A stretch of 64,000 bases of DNA, from the NCBI RefSeq assembly GCF_004028635.1, contig NZ_RQJW01000003.1:930001-994000 (forward strand), given 5' to 3'. Below the pieces are notes generated by a model that saw only the letters and a list, made by a program, of their open reading frames with translations, ran no database searches and was not told the origin of the DNA. Below, piece by piece: positions 51,228-60,035 of this stretch (position 1 is the first letter of the stretch; every line of letters begins with the position of its first letter). The position numbers were made by a program, and so were the translations under genes. This DNA is from Streptomyces cyaneus (lineage in GTDB: Bacteria; Actinomycetota; Actinomycetes; Streptomycetales; Streptomycetaceae).

Positions 51228-52571
51228 TCAGCTGTCGTAGTCCACCGTCAACGTCTCGGACACCGGGTACGACTGGCAGGTCAGGACGTATCCGGCGGCC
51301 ACCTCGGCCTCCTCCAGGGCGAAGTTGCGCCGCATGTCGGCCTTGCCGTCGGTGACCAGGGCCCGGCAGGTGCCGCAGACGCCGCCCTTGCAGGCGAACG
51401 GCAGGTCGGGGCGGCTGCGTTGGGCACCGTCGAGGACGGTCCGCTCCCTCGACAGGGCCGCGGTGGTGGAACGGCCGTCGAGGGTGATGGTGACCTGGCT
51501 GACGGGCCCCTGCGGGCCGCCTTCCTCGTGGTGCACTTCTCGGACGGGCTCGTCGTCGGCGTAGAACAGCTCCTGGTGCACGCGCTCCGCCGGCACGCCG
51601 AGTCCCTCCAGCACCCGCTGCGCGTCCCGAACCATGCCGTGCGGGCCGCACAGCCACCAGTGGTCGGCGGTCGTCACGTCGACCAGCGCGTCGATGAGCG
51701 TCGACAGCCGGTCGGCGTCGATACGGCCGGAGAGCACCTCGGCCTCGCGCGGCTCGCGGGAGAGCACGTGCGCCAGCTGGAACCGGGCCGGATAGAGGTC
51801 CTTCAGGTCCGCCAGCTCGTCGGCGAACATCACTGTCTCGGTGCGGCGGTTGCCGTAGAAGAGGGTGACCGTCGAGCGGGGGTCGGCGGCCAGGACGGAC
51901 TCGGCGATGGACATCATCGGCGTGATGCCGGAGCCCGCCGCGATCAGCACGTGGTGGCCGGGGGTGGTGAGGTCGGGCGTGAAGGCGCCGGTGGGGGCCA
52001 TCACCTCGACAGTGTCACCGGGGCGTACGTCGTCGACGAGCCAGGACGAGAAAAGGCCCCCGGGCACGACCCGTACGCCGATCCGCGGCCTCGACCCGAC
52101 CGGCGAGCAGATCGAGTAAGACCGCCGCTCGTCCCGCCCCTCGATCTCGCGCCGCAACGTCAGCGACTGCCCCGGCTCGAAGGCGAACTCCTCGGCCAGC
52201 TCCGCCGGGATGTCGAAGCCGACGGCGACCGCGTCCGCGCACAGGGGCGTCACGGCGGCGACGCGCAGGGCGTGGAAGGCCGGACGGCGGCGGGGGCGCG
52301 GGCGTACCGCCGGGGCGGGGCCGATCCCACCCTCGGCCTGCAACCCAGGGGTGCCCGGAGCCGGCGCAGCCGCCGCGCCCGGGCCCGGAGCGGCCTGGGC
52401 GGCCGAAGCCGGGGCGTCAGGGGTGGGGGCGGCCGGAGTCGGAGCGGCGGCGGCCGGGACGCCCGCCGCCGGGCCCGCCGACCCCGCGACGCCCGCGACC
52501 GGGCCGGTCGGGGCCGGGGTGCCCGGAGCCGCATCTGTCCGGGCCGTCGGCTCTTCCCTCAGGCCTTCCAT
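51228..52571 (-). CDS. paaE: Phenylacetyl-CoA epoxidase reductase subunit PaaE
   Basis: A 447-residue reductase delivering electrons from NADPH to the PaaA diiron centre. An FAD/NAD(P) ferredoxin-reductase module (RRSYSICSP, GSGITPMMSIAESVL, WWLCGPHGMV) precedes a C-terminal plant-type 2Fe-2S ferredoxin (CKGGVCGTCRALV and a final Cys in LTCQSYP). The first 90 or so residues are an Ala/Pro-rich unstructured extension not found in typical PaaE (about 350 aa). ATG directly follows the paaD stop (TGAATG). It is last in the paaABCDE operon. Confidence 0.93.
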   Translation of the reverse strand: MEGLREEPTARTDAAPGTPAPTGPVAGVAGSAGPAAGVPAAAAPTPAAPTPDAPASAAQAAPGPGAAAAPAPGTPGLQAEGGIGPAPAVRPRPRRRPAFHALRVAAVTPLCADAVAVGFDIPAELAEEFAFEPGQSLTLRREIEGRDERRSYSICSPVGSRPRIGVRVVPGGLFSSWLVDDVRPGDTVEVMAPTGAFTPDLTTPGHHVLIAAGSGITPMMSIAESVLAADPRSTVTLFYGNRRTETVMFADELADLKDLYPARFQLAHVLSREPREAEVLSGRIDADRLSTLIDALVDVTTADHWWLCGPHGMVRDAQRVLEGLGVPAERVHQELFYADDEPVREVHHEEGGPQGPVSQVTITLDGRSTTAALSRERTVLDGAQRSRPDLPFACKGGVCGTCRALVTDGKADMRRNFALEEAEVAAGYVLTCQSYPVSETLTVDYDS

Positions 52572-53084
52572 TCAGATCTCCTTGACGTACTCGAACGGCT
52601 CGCGGCAGGCGCGGCAGCGCCACAGCGCCTTGCAGGAGGTGGCGGCGAAGCGGGAGGTCTCCTCGGTGTCCGCCGACCCGCAGCGCGGGCAGGACACCGC
52701 CTGCCGGGTGGGTGACAGCACCAGCGGGACGGGACCGCTGCGCGGTGCGGCGGGGCCGGGCGGGGCGATGCCGTGCTCGGCGAGCTTGCGGCGGCCGGCC
52801 GGGGTGATCCAGTCGCTGGTCCAGGGCGGGTCGAGGACCGTGCGGATCTCCACGCGCGTGTACCCCTCGTCACGCAGCCGCGCCGCGACGTCCGCCCGCA
52901 TCTCGGCCATGGCCGGGCAGCCCGAGTAGGTCGGCGTCAGGCTCGCGACCACCGTGCCGTCCTCGGCCAGCTCGACGCCTCGCAGGACGCCCAGGTCGGC
53001 CAGGGTGAGCATGGGCAGCTCGGGGTCCGGCACCTGTGCGGCGATGTGCCGGGCGCGCCGTGCGTCGAGGAGGGTGGTCACCAT
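52572..53084 (-). CDS. paaD: Phenylacetyl-CoA epoxidase maturation subunit PaaD
   Basis: A 170-residue protein with an N-terminal DUF59/MIP18-type domain (VPDPELPMLTLADLGVLRGVEL, PTYSGCPAMAEM) and a C-terminal zinc-ribbon-like four-cysteine motif (CPRCGSADTEE, then CRAC). PaaD is needed for iron-sulfur or diiron assembly of the epoxidase rather than catalysis. It overlaps the paaC stop by 7 nt and abuts paaE, so it is translationally coupled. Confidence 0.93.
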   Translation of the reverse strand: MVTTLLDARRARHIAAQVPDPELPMLTLADLGVLRGVELAEDGTVVASLTPTYSGCPAMAEMRADVAARLRDEGYTRVEIRTVLDPPWTSDWITPAGRRKLAEHGIAPPGPAAPRSGPVPLVLSPTRQAVSCPRCGSADTEETSRFAATSCKALWRCRACREPFEYVKEI

Positions 53085-53905
53085 GTCGCCTCCGGGTGGG
53101 CGCGGGCCACGCCCTGCAACTCGGCCAGCAGCGGCGCGAGATGCTCGGTGTGCTCGCCGTGGCGGCCGGATCCGGGCAGCGGCCGGTACACCGGCATGGG
53201 CAGTCCGGCGGCCTCGGTGACCTGGCGCAGCACGGCGACGACCTCGTCACGGACGTCGCACGCCGTGAACAACTCGCCCACGTACGGGGCCACTTGCTCC
53301 AGGGCCCGGCGGGTCCGGCGGTGCGACTCGTCGGTGCCGTCACCCAGGCGCACGGCCCACTCGGCGGCGTACTGCCGGTGGTAGGCCAGCTCCTTGACGC
53401 CCTTCGCGGCGATCGCCGCCAGCACGGGGTCCGGGTGCGACGCCAGCTGCTCGAAGTGCGCCAGGCGCCAGCTGGACAGCATCAGCAGCCGCACGATCGA
53501 GAACGCGAAGTCGCCGTTCGGCACTTCGGCCAGGCGTACGTTGCGGAAGTCGCCGGCGTCGCGGAAGTAGGCGTAGGCGTCCTCGTCGCGGCCGGTGCCG
53601 TCGGCCTGGCCGGCGCGGGAGTAGAGCAGGCGGGCCTGGCCGAGGAGGTCGAGGCCGATGTTGGCCAGCGCCACCTCCTCCTCCAACTCCGGTGCGCGGG
53701 TGATCCACTCGGCCAGCCGCTGCGCCGAGACCAGGGCGTCATCGGCCAGCGCGACGCACAGGGCCGCCAGTTCGCGGGCGTCGATGCCCTCCGGCACCGT
53801 GGTGTCCACGCCGTGCAGCGGGTCCTCGAAGCCGGTGCCGTAGGCCCAGCGGGCGTCGTCCTCGTGTCCCTCGGCGAGGGTCAGATAGACGTGGTCGTCA
53901 CTCAT
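53078..53905 (-). CDS. paaC: Phenylacetyl-CoA epoxidase structural subunit PaaC
   Basis: A 275-residue ferritin-like helical protein: CVALADDALVSAQRLAEWITRAPELEEEVALANIGLDLLGQARLLYSRAG, DFAFSIVRLLMLSSWRLAHFEQLA and KGVKELAYHRQYAAEWAVRLGDGT. PaaC pairs with PaaA in the (AC)2 core and is the non-catalytic partner. GAAGGAGAGGGC precedes the ATG. It is third in the operon. Confidence 0.94.
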   Translation of the reverse strand: MSDDHVYLTLAEGHEDDARWAYGTGFEDPLHGVDTTVPEGIDARELAALCVALADDALVSAQRLAEWITRAPELEEEVALANIGLDLLGQARLLYSRAGQADGTGRDEDAYAYFRDAGDFRNVRLAEVPNGDFAFSIVRLLMLSSWRLAHFEQLASHPDPVLAAIAAKGVKELAYHRQYAAEWAVRLGDGTDESHRRTRRALEQVAPYVGELFTACDVRDEVVAVLRQVTEAAGLPMPVYRPLPGSGRHGEHTEHLAPLLAELQGVARAHPEATW

Positions 53906-53915
53906 GCCCTCTCCT

Positions 53916-54233
53916 TCAGATGTGCGGGACGTCGTCGGGGATGTCGTAGAACGTCGGATGGCGGTAGACCTTGTCGGCGCTGGGCGCGAAGAAGGGGTCC
54001 TTCTCGTCGCGGGTGGAGGCGGCGATGTGCTCGCTGCGCACCACCCAGATGCTGACGCCCTCGTTGCGCCGCGTGTACAGGTCGCGTGCGTGGGTGAGCG
54101 CCATCCGGTCGTCGGCGGCGTGCAGCGAGCCGACGTGCACGTGGTTGAGTCCGCGCTTGCCGCGCACGAACACCTCGTACAGCGGCCAGTCCCGCTTCTC
54201 GGACGGCATTCCGGCCGGCTTCTCGGGGGTCAT
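53916..54233 (-). CDS. paaB: Phenylacetyl-CoA epoxidase subunit PaaB
   Basis: A 105-residue small subunit: [55 protein letters not shown] is diagnostic. PaaB bridges subunits of the epoxidase and is needed for activity. AAAGGAG precedes the ATG, which overlaps the paaA stop (ATGA, 4 nt). Confidence 0.94.
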   Translation of the reverse strand: MTPEKPAGMPSEKRDWPLYEVFVRGKRGLNHVHVGSLHAADDRMALTHARDLYTRRNEGVSIWVVRSEHIAASTRDEKDPFFAPSADKVYRHPTFYDIPDDVPHI

Positions 54234-55177
54234 GCCACCGCTCCTTTCTCCGCGCGGGCGGCCTGCTTGGCCGCGTGGGCGGTGGCCGCCTCCCGCACCC
54301 AGGCGCCCTCCTCGTGGGCGCTCCTGCGCCGCTCCATCCGCTGGTCGTTGCACGGCCCGTCGCCCTTGATGACCCGCATCAGCTCGTCCCAGTCAGGGGT
54401 GCCGAAGTCGTGGCGACCGCGCTCGGCGTTCCAGCGCAGCTCCGGGTCGGGCAGGGTGACGCCGAGCTTGTCGGCCTGCGGGACGGTCATGTCCACGAAC
54501 CGCTGACGCAGCTCGTCGTTGCTGTGCCGCTTGATCTTCCAGGCCATCGACTGCGCGGAGTTGGGCGAGGAGTCGTCGGGCGGGCCGAACATCATCAGCG
54601 ACGGCCACCACCAGCGGTTCACGGCGTCCTGCACCATCTCGCGCTGGGCCTCGGTGCCGCGCATCATCGTCATCAGCAGCTCGTAGCCCTGCCGCTGATG
54701 GAACGACTCCTCCTTGCAGATCCGCACCATCGCGCGCGCGTACGGCCCGTACGAGCTCCGGCACAGCGGCACCTGGTTGCAGATCGCGGCGCCGTCCACG
54801 AACCAGCCGATCACACCGACGTCGGCGAAGCTCATGGTCGGGTAGTTGAAGATCGACGAGTACTTCTGGCGGCCCTCGATCAGCCGGTTCGTGAGGTCCG
54901 CGCGGTCGGCGCCGAGGGTCTCCGCCGCCGAGTACAAGTACAAGCCGTGTCCGGCCTCGTCCTGCACCTTGGCAAAGAGGATCGCCTTGCGTCGCAGCGA
55001 CGGTGCGCGCGTGATCCACTCGCCCTCCGGCTGCATGCCGATGATCTCCGAGTGGGCGTGCTGCGCGATCTGGCGGATCAGCGTCCTGCGGTAGCCGTCC
55101 GGCATCCAGTCACGCGGCTCGATCCGCTGGTCGCGCGAGATCGTCGCGTCGAAGTGCTCCTGCAGCTGCTCCGTCAT
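54230..55177 (-). CDS. paaA: Phenylacetyl-CoA epoxidase catalytic subunit PaaA
   Basis: A 315-residue diiron oxygenase that epoxidises the ring of phenylacetyl-CoA, the entry to aerobic phenylacetate catabolism. Diiron ligands lie in [22 protein letters not shown] and [38 protein letters not shown] is a family marker. The ATG at 55177 starts [13 protein letters not shown]; the frame continues upstream through the regulatory region but has no further signal. It is the first gene of paaABCDE, controlled by a PaaR-like box 35 bp upstream. The CoA ligase and downstream hydratases are not in the window. Confidence 0.95.
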   Translation of the reverse strand: MTEQLQEHFDATISRDQRIEPRDWMPDGYRRTLIRQIAQHAHSEIIGMQPEGEWITRAPSLRRKAILFAKVQDEAGHGLYLYSAAETLGADRADLTNRLIEGRQKYSSIFNYPTMSFADVGVIGWFVDGAAICNQVPLCRSSYGPYARAMVRICKEESFHQRQGYELLMTMMRGTEAQREMVQDAVNRWWWPSLMMFGPPDDSSPNSAQSMAWKIKRHSNDELRQRFVDMTVPQADKLGVTLPDPELRWNAERGRHDFGTPDWDELMRVIKGDGPCNDQRMERRRSAHEEGAWVREAATAHAAKQAARAEKGAVA

Positions 55178-55211
55178 CGATACCAGCTTCCGACTTCCGG
55201 CTTCCCAACCG

Positions 55212-55225
55212 ACCATTCGTTCGGT
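55212..55225 (-). promoter_or_regulatory. PaaR-like operator upstream of paaA
   Basis: ACCGAACGAATGGT (minus strand) differs at one position from the core ACCGNNCGNNCGGT that I recall for the actinobacterial TetR-type PaaR. It lies 35 bp before the paaA ATG. The regulator gene is not in the window. Confidence 0.6.
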
Positions 55226-55272
55226 ACCAGTGTGACTTGTTTTCCGGTGCCGAGCAAGACCCGTCACACAAG

Positions 55273-55319
55273 CCGGAGCCGCCCTGGATACCTCGGGTGG
55301 GTATCCAGGGCGGCTCCGG
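55273..55319 (-). terminator. Strong terminator of the tail-like operon
   Basis: A perfect 20-bp stem (55273-55292 with 55300-55319, arm core GGAGCCGCCCTGGATACC) with a 7-nt loop, 11 bases after the amidase stop. It separates this operon from paaABCDE. Confidence 0.92.
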
Positions 55320-55329
55320 GAGGGACCGT

Positions 55330-56229
55330 TCACTTGCCCCCGTCGGGCACCTTCAGCTTGTCCCAGCTGACCTTGCCGGGGATGCCGTCCGCGTCCTTGC
55401 CCTTGAAGTGGAGCTTCTGCTGCCAGGCGGCGTAGGAGCGGCGGTCGGCCTCGGTCCACTCGGGGCTCGGGCCGTCCTCGTAACGGCCGCAGCCCTCGGC
55501 GACCAGGCGGTGGCCCATGGCCGTGATGATCGGGGACTTCTGACCGATGTGGAAGAAGCCGCTGCCGGGGAACGGCACGTGCTTCGGCTTGGGCACGGGC
55601 TTCGGGTCGGGGGTGGGCTCATCGCCACCGCCACCGCCGCCCTTCAGTCGCTGCGCGATGCGCCCCCGCATGCCGTCCATGGTGAAGCCGCGCGGGTCGG
55701 TCTTGCCCGGCTGCCACTCCTTGTGGCCGATGACCGAGCGCTCGCTCCAGCCGTGGTGGCGGCAGATCGCGGCCGAGACCTTCTCGATGGCCTCCTTCTG
55801 CGCCTCGGGCCAGGGGTCCTTGCCGTCGCCGAGGTTGATGCACTCGAAGCCGTAGAAGCGCGCGTTGCCGTCGGTGTCGGCCTCGTTGTCGTGCGGCAGC
55901 TTCGACTCGTTGATCACGGCGCGCAGGACGTCGCTGTCGCCGAGGCCGGCGTGGTTGGCGCGGCCGTTGCCGACGAGATGGATCTCGCCCTTCTTGTCTA
56001 TGACGCCGTGGCAGAGCGGCCCCGGCAGGCCGGAGTAGCCGTTGTAGCAGATGTTCACCGACGCCTCGGTGCCCTTGGTGACGGTGTGGTGGATCATCAC
56101 ACCGTTCACCGGGCCCCAGGCGCCCTTGCTGTTGCGGTTGTGGGTGCGCCAGCTGCGCACCTCGTGGACCGTCAGACCCTCCGCGCGGAGGATCTCCACC
56201 ATCTTGGACGCGTTCAGGGGCTTGGCCAT
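55330..56229 (-). CDS. N-acetylmuramoyl-L-alanine amidase with C-terminal wall-binding region
   Basis: A 299-residue peptidoglycan hydrolase. The Amidase_2/PGRP-type domain (residues about 35-185) carries zinc ligands in [10 protein letters not shown] and [16 protein letters not shown], with [14 protein letters not shown] and [11 protein letters not shown]. After a Gly6 and Pro/Lys-rich linker comes a Streptomyces-type wall-binding region ([47 protein letters not shown]). No signal peptide is present, as in phage endolysins. Its ATG overlaps the DUF6519 stop (TAATG). Position at the end of a tail-like operon suggests a role in particle release or wall penetration. Confidence 0.9.
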   Translation of the reverse strand: MAKPLNASKMVEILRAEGLTVHEVRSWRTHNRNSKGAWGPVNGVMIHHTVTKGTEASVNICYNGYSGLPGPLCHGVIDKKGEIHLVGNGRANHAGLGDSDVLRAVINESKLPHDNEADTDGNARFYGFECINLGDGKDPWPEAQKEAIEKVSAAICRHHGWSERSVIGHKEWQPGKTDPRGFTMDGMRGRIAQRLKGGGGGGDEPTPDPKPVPKPKHVPFPGSGFFHIGQKSPIITAMGHRLVAEGCGRYEDGPSPEWTEADRRSYAAWQQKLHFKGKDADGIPGKVSWDKLKVPDGGK

Positions 56230-57782
56230 TACTCGTCTCCCTCCGCCGCCGCCTCCGCATCCGCCGTGGTCTGCGACCTCCCGCGGGACGGGTCCTCCGC
56301 CAACTGCTCCTCGCGGCGCGCCTGTTCCTCCGCTGCGAGCGTTGCCTCGTCGGCGGCCGGGATGCTGCTGGCCAGCGGGTTGAAGGCGAGGCGCAGGTCG
56401 ACGGTGCCGCCCTCGCCCTTGACCAGGGCGAGCGGCGCGAAGCTGCGGACGATGCCGAAGGGGCCTCGCAGCAGCGGGCGGCGTGCCGCGTTCGTGGGCC
56501 ACTCGACGCTGCCGGTGGCGGTGCGGGCGGGGATGATCCAGTGGTCGCCGGTGCGGTAGGCGGCGCCCTTGGCGAAGTACACCTCGACCCCGTCCTCCAG
56601 CGGCAGCCACTCCCCCTCCACGACGGGGACCGCACCGCCCTTCAGAGCGGTCGTACGGCCCTTGCGCCTCGGTCCCTCGTGGTGGTCCCAGCGCCGCAGG
56701 AACGGGTTGAGGTGGGGCAGCCGGCCGACGGACGGGTCGGGCTCGGCTGACAGGCGCACCCGGCGGCCCGGCAGGTCGAGTTCCTCGATCCGCAGCAGGG
56801 GCAGGGGTTCGAGGCGGGAGGCGTAGGCGGTGTCGGTGAGCTCCACGTGGTCGCCGACGTCCAGGTCCAGCTTGTCGTCGTGTCCGAGGGACGCCAACTG
56901 CACCCAGGTGCCGTCGAGTTCGTCGACCGGGAAGACCACCGAGCCGTTCTCGCGGGACCACTTGAAGGTGGCGTCCTTCGCCTCGCCGCCCGCGTGCACC
57001 TCGACGCGGTACAGCTGGTTCTCCTGGCCGCGGTAGCGGGCGTCCGGCTTCACGAGGCACGGGTCCTCGTCGGCGTGGTCGGGCCGCTCGCTGCGGGCGG
57101 CCAGGCGCGCGGTGGGCGTGGCCTGCTTGCGGGCCCACTTGTCGAAGGCGGCCCGGACGACCTCCTTGGACGGGTCGGTCTCCTCGATGTCCAGCGCGGC
57201 CAGCGACAGCGGCAGCACCTGCCAGACGACCTTCACACGGGCGGCTGTGTCCGGCATCGCCGCGCCGAGCGCGACCTCGCGCAGCGCCGGGTCCTCGGCG
57301 GCGGAGACGGCTCGCTCCCAGACGCTCAGGTAGACCACGAACGGCGACGTGGCCGGCGAGGGCAGCCGGTCGCCGGGCTTCTCCGGGTCGCGGAAGCCGT
57401 CGGGCTGGTCCCAGTAGGTCCAGTGGGCGGGCGGGGCGGCGGTGTCCTGCTCCTGCTCCTCGGCGTCGTCGTCCGGGACGGGCACACCGGGCGCCGGGCG
57501 GGTCGCGTCGAGAAGGATGCCGTCGACGTAGTAGCGGCCGCCCTGGATGTGCAGGGTGTCGATGTCGTGCTTGCCGCCCACGTAGTCGATCTTGAAGCCC
57601 GCCGCGTCGCGCGGCCCGCCGTGCCGGCCGATCAGGTCGGCGGCGATGGTGCGGGCCTGGTGGAGCTGGATCGCGGTCTGCTCGTTGAGGTCGGCGTCGA
57701 GCTGGACGCGCCCCTGCTGGGCGATGACCGCCGAGTAGCGCCGTTCCGGGCGGAACGTGAGGCGGGAGAGGTCAGCGTGCAT
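56229..57782 (-). CDS. DUF6519 domain protein of the tail-like operon
   Basis: A 517-residue protein beginning MHADLSRLTFRPERRYSAVIAQQGRVQLDADLNEQ, the start I associate with DUF6519, a family found with phage-tail-like baseplate genes. The middle reads VYLSVWERAVSAAEDPALREVALG and KPDARYRGQENQLYRVEVHAGG, mostly beta structure as in tail spikes. The C-terminal 40 residues are highly acidic. There is no signal or membrane segment. It is probably a baseplate- or fibre-associated structural protein; the exact role is unknown. Confidence 0.75.
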   Translation of the reverse strand: MHADLSRLTFRPERRYSAVIAQQGRVQLDADLNEQTAIQLHQARTIAADLIGRHGGPRDAAGFKIDYVGGKHDIDTLHIQGGRYYVDGILLDATRPAPGVPVPDDDAEEQEQDTAAPPAHWTYWDQPDGFRDPEKPGDRLPSPATSPFVVYLSVWERAVSAAEDPALREVALGAAMPDTAARVKVVWQVLPLSLAALDIEETDPSKEVVRAAFDKWARKQATPTARLAARSERPDHADEDPCLVKPDARYRGQENQLYRVEVHAGGEAKDATFKWSRENGSVVFPVDELDGTWVQLASLGHDDKLDLDVGDHVELTDTAYASRLEPLPLLRIEELDLPGRRVRLSAEPDPSVGRLPHLNPFLRRWDHHEGPRRKGRTTALKGGAVPVVEGEWLPLEDGVEVYFAKGAAYRTGDHWIIPARTATGSVEWPTNAARRPLLRGPFGIVRSFAPLALVKGEGGTVDLRLAFNPLASSIPAADEATLAAEEQARREEQLAEDPSRGRSQTTADAEAAAEGDE

Positions 57783-57839
57783 GAAGGGGGTCCCCCTGGT
57801 TCAGAAAAGTGCGGGTTCGCAAAGTCGGTTGGGTGCCGC

Positions 57840-60035
57840 TCACGTCACGAAGAAGATCCCGGCGTCCGTGCCCGCCGGGGTGTACTCCGCGAGCCGTGCC
57901 CTGAGGCCGTCCTCGCGCTGCGGCCGGTACAGGTCGTGGAAGGCGCCCATTTCGGCGCCGTCGTCCGAGCCGCGCCGGATCTCCTCCGCGCACCGGTCGG
58001 CGAGCAGTCCGTACCAGGGCGTCCCGTAGCGCTCGGAGGTGAACAACGGCCGTACGCGACCCGCCTGTTCGGGCCCGGCCAGGTCGGGCCGGCACCGGAA
58101 CCGGCGCGGGGTGCGCGACCCGGCCGGAACGTACGAGTACCGCAGACAGCCGATGCCGCGCCGGGCCACGTGGAGCCGCCCGGTGAAGATCGAGTTCTCG
58201 GCGATCTTCACGGCGTGCGTGTGGATCTCGCCGATGACGGTGGTGCGGTGCAGATGCAGTACGGCGTGGGCGTGACGGCAGTCCGGTGCGGACAGGGCCT
58301 CGCGGTCACTGCCCGTCGCGTCGAGGATGCTGTCGCGCAGGTGGATGTCGAGCGGTTCCTCGCTCACCTCGTCGCCGATGACCTCGATGGTGCCGAGGAT
58401 GCTGTGCTCGACCTGGAGGCACGCGGTGGTGCGCTCCAGGACGATGCTGGGTTCCTCGGGCGAGTGCGGCTCGCACTCGGGCTCCAGGGACCAGCCCGGG
58501 ACGAGCGTGGAGTGCCGTACGACGACAGCGCCCACCGGCCCGGTGACGTTGATGCCGCGCCCGGCGACCAGCAGACCGTCGAGGACGATGCGTGGGCGCT
58601 CGTGCGGGGCGCAGTCCTCGGACACCGCACGGATGTTGAGGGCGTCGGGACGGTTGCTGTACCAGTCGAGCAGGCGTATCACCGGCCGGGTGCCCTCGGC
58701 CGCTCGCACTTCCAGGTGGTCGCCGGGGTCGAGGTCGAAGTCCAGCTGCTCCTGGTAGGCGCCGCTGTGCGTGATCTCGATGATGCCGGCGGGGCCGGTC
58801 CGGTCCGCGCGCCGGTCGTGCTGCCAGGCCCGGTAGGCGTCCATGATCTGGCGGTACGGCTGCCCCGGACCGACGCGGTAGACCTCGGCGTCGGGGCGCG
58901 GCTCGCGGTCGAGGCGGTCGTACTCGCCGCCGCCCATGTCGGCCGGGGACGCGTACTGGTAGTCCACCCACACACCCTGCCTGGGCGCGGACCGCGCCCC
59001 GAACGCGATCCGCCCGAGCTCCGGGTCGACGGCGACCTGGCCGCGCCTCGGCCGGTAGCGCCAGTCGGAGAGGTTGGCGACCACAATGTCCGACGGCGGC
59101 ACGGGCTGGTCCTCGCCGTCGCGCCGGATGACGAGGCTCTTGCCGGGGCCGTAGTAGTCGGTGAGCCGGTCGTGGAGCTGACGGCGGGTGATGAACGCCG
59201 GGACGTTGTCGATGGTCGCGATGTGCGTGGGCGACGGCTCCGGGAACGGCTTGGTGACCAGCGGGGTGTCGTTGCCCAGGATCGAGAAGGTGTAGAGGTT
59301 GCGGGCGCGGTCGATGCAGTACGCCGGGGACTGGGTGAGCGAGTGCGCCTTCAGCCGCCAGACGAAGAGCGCGACTCCGGCCGGCGTCCAACCCCCTTGC
59401 CGGTGACGGGAGTTCGCCCGGCGCACGTCGACCGTGCGGGCCGTCGCGCCGAAGGGGCCGCCCGCGAGGTCGAGGGCGGAGTTGTCGCGCAGGTCGACCA
59501 GCCGGCCGCGCTCGCCGCGGTGGACGCCTGTGTCGCCGTACAGCTTCACGGGCTGGGTGTGGGCGACCTGCCGGGACAGCTCGACGGCGCGGGCGGGCCA
59601 GCCGGTGACCTGGTCGGAGAGTTCCTCCAGGAGGTGGAGGGTGCCCTTGCGCCGGCGGCCCGCGACCGTGGCGGCGACATCGGCGCGCGGGGCGACGGCC
59701 TCAGCGAGGGCGGCTCGGCCACCCTCGTGCAGGCCGGTCGTGAGGACACGCTCGTAGCCCGGCAGGGTGCGGTAGCCGACCAGATCGCCGAGGTACGGCA
59801 GCACCCAGGGCGCCGCCGTCTCCACGAACAGGTCCTCGTAGCCCTGCTGAACGCCGTCGCGGACCCGGTCGAGCTGCTCGGCGATCACCGCGAGCAGCGC
59901 GCGCAGCGGCTCTCCCTCCTCGGCGTCGCGCAGCAGATGCCAGCGGGGCAGCAGCTCGGCGAGCCCGTCGGGTTCCCTGGACGTCGTCGTCGGGGTCGCG
60001 GTCTCCAACTGGACATCCGCCGAGTACGCGGCCAT
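57840..60035 (-). CDS. Tail protein I-like protein with a beta-helix-type C-terminus
   Basis: A 731-residue protein. The N-terminus resembles phage tail protein I (LLPRWHLLRDAEEGEPLRALLAVIAEQLDRVRDGVQQGYEDLFVETAAPWVLPYLGDLVGYR). The C-terminal half has repeated beta-strand runs with right-handed helix character (PRIVLDGLLVAGRGINVTGPVGAVVVRHSTLVPG, TTACLQVEHSILGTIEVIGDEV, LDIHLRDSILDATGSD). In tail machines the I protein links baseplate wedge to fibre. Its ATG overlaps the baseplate stop (TGATG). A 57-bp gap to DUF6519 follows. Confidence 0.8.
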   Translation of the reverse strand: MAAYSADVQLETATPTTTSREPDGLAELLPRWHLLRDAEEGEPLRALLAVIAEQLDRVRDGVQQGYEDLFVETAAPWVLPYLGDLVGYRTLPGYERVLTTGLHEGGRAALAEAVAPRADVAATVAGRRRKGTLHLLEELSDQVTGWPARAVELSRQVAHTQPVKLYGDTGVHRGERGRLVDLRDNSALDLAGGPFGATARTVDVRRANSRHRQGGWTPAGVALFVWRLKAHSLTQSPAYCIDRARNLYTFSILGNDTPLVTKPFPEPSPTHIATIDNVPAFITRRQLHDRLTDYYGPGKSLVIRRDGEDQPVPPSDIVVANLSDWRYRPRRGQVAVDPELGRIAFGARSAPRQGVWVDYQYASPADMGGGEYDRLDREPRPDAEVYRVGPGQPYRQIMDAYRAWQHDRRADRTGPAGIIEITHSGAYQEQLDFDLDPGDHLEVRAAEGTRPVIRLLDWYSNRPDALNIRAVSEDCAPHERPRIVLDGLLVAGRGINVTGPVGAVVVRHSTLVPGWSLEPECEPHSPEEPSIVLERTTACLQVEHSILGTIEVIGDEVSEEPLDIHLRDSILDATGSDREALSAPDCRHAHAVLHLHRTTVIGEIHTHAVKIAENSIFTGRLHVARRGIGCLRYSYVPAGSRTPRRFRCRPDLAGPEQAGRVRPLFTSERYGTPWYGLLADRCAEEIRRGSDDGAEMGAFHDLYRPQREDGLRARLAEYTPAGTDAGIFFVT

